Source of the DNA: Pseudorasbora parva
Taxonomy: Eukaryota > Chordata > Actinopteri > Cypriniformes > Gobionidae
DNA: 64,000 nucleotides
NCBI RefSeq assembly: GCF_024679245.1
Contig: NC_090188.1
Location: 38,111,492 to 38,175,491 of the forward strand
Direction: 5' to 3'
Shown here: positions 62,465-64,000 of the stretch, piece after piece
How positions within the stretch are numbered: the first letter of the stretch is position 1
How the letters are laid out: every line of letters begins with the position of its first letter
Position numbers and translations under genes: made by a program
The notes under the pieces: generated by a model
Told to the model about the DNA's origin: nothing
The model's database searches: none
The model's input: only the letters and a program-made list of their open reading frames with translations

Positions 62465-63267
62465 TGTGTGGGGAGGGAGTCTCTCACTCTGTGTGTGTCA
62501 CCTTGTCTCTTGTGTTTTCATAATTTAACCCTTTCATATCATAGGCTATCACAAAAATCTATCACTTTATTGTGAAAAATAAGTAAAAAACTAAAACATA
62601 TATTATATCTTTAATTAAATACTGGTCTTCTGAACTTACAAAATTTTGAGCTGCAAAAAATACATTTGCACATAATTGAAAGTGATATCCTAATACTTTT
62701 AATTGTTTTCTATAACATGGGCTTTAAAGAAGGTCATGTGCTGTGTTTGCAAAGATCACGTATGACACCTCTTTAAACTAATTATTTATTGATAGAATTC
62801 AAATGGATAAAATTTTTTAATTTCACATGATTTTATAAAAGTGGCTGTTTATTATAAACTTCCATAAAATATATGCACGCATATTACTCTTCCCTGACAC
62901 TGATATTAAAATCATTGTTGCGGTCTCTGTGATTTGGCTTAATTTTAAGAGAGGTGTCAGGATAATACAACTTCAGCATTTGGACAGTATTCTGCACTCA
63001 TTTTGAAATTGACATTTGACATCACCTGACATAAAATTAATGAATAAAATGTAATTGATCTCAGAGATGTGAGTGTTGTGGTTCCTGGTCATAGCAGCAC
63101 CAGTTGCTGCAGTTAATGAGGTGAATTCAAATGACTTTGACATAGTCCCTTTTTTTTTTTTTCCCATATTAAATGCCTATTGGCCTGCTGTGCACAGTTA
63201 AGCTGATGCCACCGGGGTTGCGGTGCCCCCGGCTTGGGCCCGTCATCGCTGCTCGCAGCTTTAATTA
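60678..63267 (+). mobile_element. GGGCCCAAGC-family unit 3
   Basis: Third direct copy, opening module 3069 bp after that of unit 2. Same internal deletion (near 61320), same TG-rich middle, same hairpin terminus ending TTTAATTA at 63267. Microsatellites and indels account for the shorter length. Confidence 0.9.
62068..62279. repeat. (TG)n and G-run tracts in unit 3
   Basis: (TG)n at 62068-62127, a G20 run interrupted near 62191-62210, and (TG)n at 62253-62279. Confidence 0.95.
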
Positions 63268-64000
63268 GGGCCCAAGCCCTGAAAGGGCGCAGAGCCCTAT
63301 TGTTCTTCTAAGGATTATTATTATTATTATTATTATTATTATCTTTTCGCCTTTTGGGCATTTTTGGGGCCCTTCCCATGCTCGAAAACTCTTGAAACTT
63401 TGCACACGCATCGGAATGCGCGGCCAACAGGGTCTGGCAAAGGCCTTTGCCCCGGGCGTGGCAGGGGGGCTCAACAGCGCCCCCTTGAAAAACTGGGTCT
63501 ATATATTAAACACACTTGCACGTACATGTATGAAACTCGGTACACTTATAGATCTCATCGGGCCAAACAACTTCCGCACTCATAGTCATAAGCTTCGCCC
63601 AACAGGAAGTGAGCTATTATGGGTTGTTCGGAAAACGCACGCTCTGGAATTTGCGATACTCCTCCTAGACGATTCACCCGATCAGCACCAAACTCGGTCA
63701 GCCTGAAGTCAAGACACTGAGGATGCTAAATTGCGAGCAACTTTTTGATATCTCAAACGGTTTGGCCGTGGCGAAGAGACAAATTTATGGCGAGAAAAGG
63801 GAAACAGGAAGTGTGTTATAACTTTTGCATACATTAATTCATTTTGATGAAACTTCAGCTGTGTGTTCGTTGTAAGAGGCCGATCACATGGATATGACTT
63901 TTGTGAGTCAAAGTTATAGCGCCACCAACTGGCAGCAGGAAGTGTGTCACTTTTGTCCAAAGTGGGGGGGTTAGTTTTATCTACATTCACCAAACTCGGT
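63268..64000 (+). mobile_element. GGGCCCAAGC-family unit 4, cut by the window end
   Basis: Begins with one complete AGGGC hairpin leader fused directly to the TTTAATT end of unit 3, then (ATT)n and the opening module (63378). It has the same deletion near 63945 and runs off the window, so the array continues. Confidence 0.9.

Overview
The window looks like gene-poor, repeat-saturated nuclear DNA of a teleost fish, most probably a cyprinid. Almost every interval resolves into terminal-inverted-repeat DNA transposons of families I associate with carp- and zebrafish-like genomes, plus one complete LTR retrotransposon, long (TG)n/(CA)n/(TA)n microsatellites and large tandem arrays. The family-level attribution is recall; ends, target-site duplications (TSDs) and repeat periods were read directly from the sequence. 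No bacterial-type genes, operons, tRNA, rRNA or CRISPR arrays were seen.

Layout. 258-7982 is a 7.7-kb satellite of 42-bp monomers with one TTAGGG in most monomers, almost no C on the + strand, and higher-order structure (6-mer, 17-mer and about 37-mer duplications). 8761-12125 holds a solo LTR with a perfect TSD, a hAT-type MITE, a retroposon tail, the 3' end of a Tc1-like transposon and a second LTR-like unit. 12201-21067 is an 8.9-kb foldback structure: two 2.1-kb inverted arms that stay collinear without an indel and look nearly identical, flanked by inverted copies of a 44-bp minisatellite, around a 1.1-kb spacer. 21381-24217 is a cluster of nested MITEs. 29368-30228 is a Tc1-like transposase 5' end split by a MITE. 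30258-35320 is a complete, apparently recent Ty3/gypsy-class retrotransposon on the minus strand with integrase upstream of reverse transcriptase (Gmr1-like order) and a tRNA-Phe primer site.

About 38240-38736 is a CpG-rich segment ending in a good splice donor; it is the best candidate for a host promoter plus non-coding first exon, so the DNA to the right may be a long first intron. A 126-bp candidate coding exon lies at 24871-24996. From 39837 rightwards there are more hAT and TTAA elements. 53519-64000 is a head-to-tail array of about 3-4-kb units, each ending in the same hairpin-bearing terminus and carrying (TG)n tracts at the same internal position.

The only intact long protein-coding gene is the retrotransposon gag-pol (1459 codons). 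The very long open frames over the satellite are artefacts of a repeat length divisible by three. The unifying theme is mobile-element nesting: several insertions can be dated relative to each other because one interrupts another with an intact TSD.
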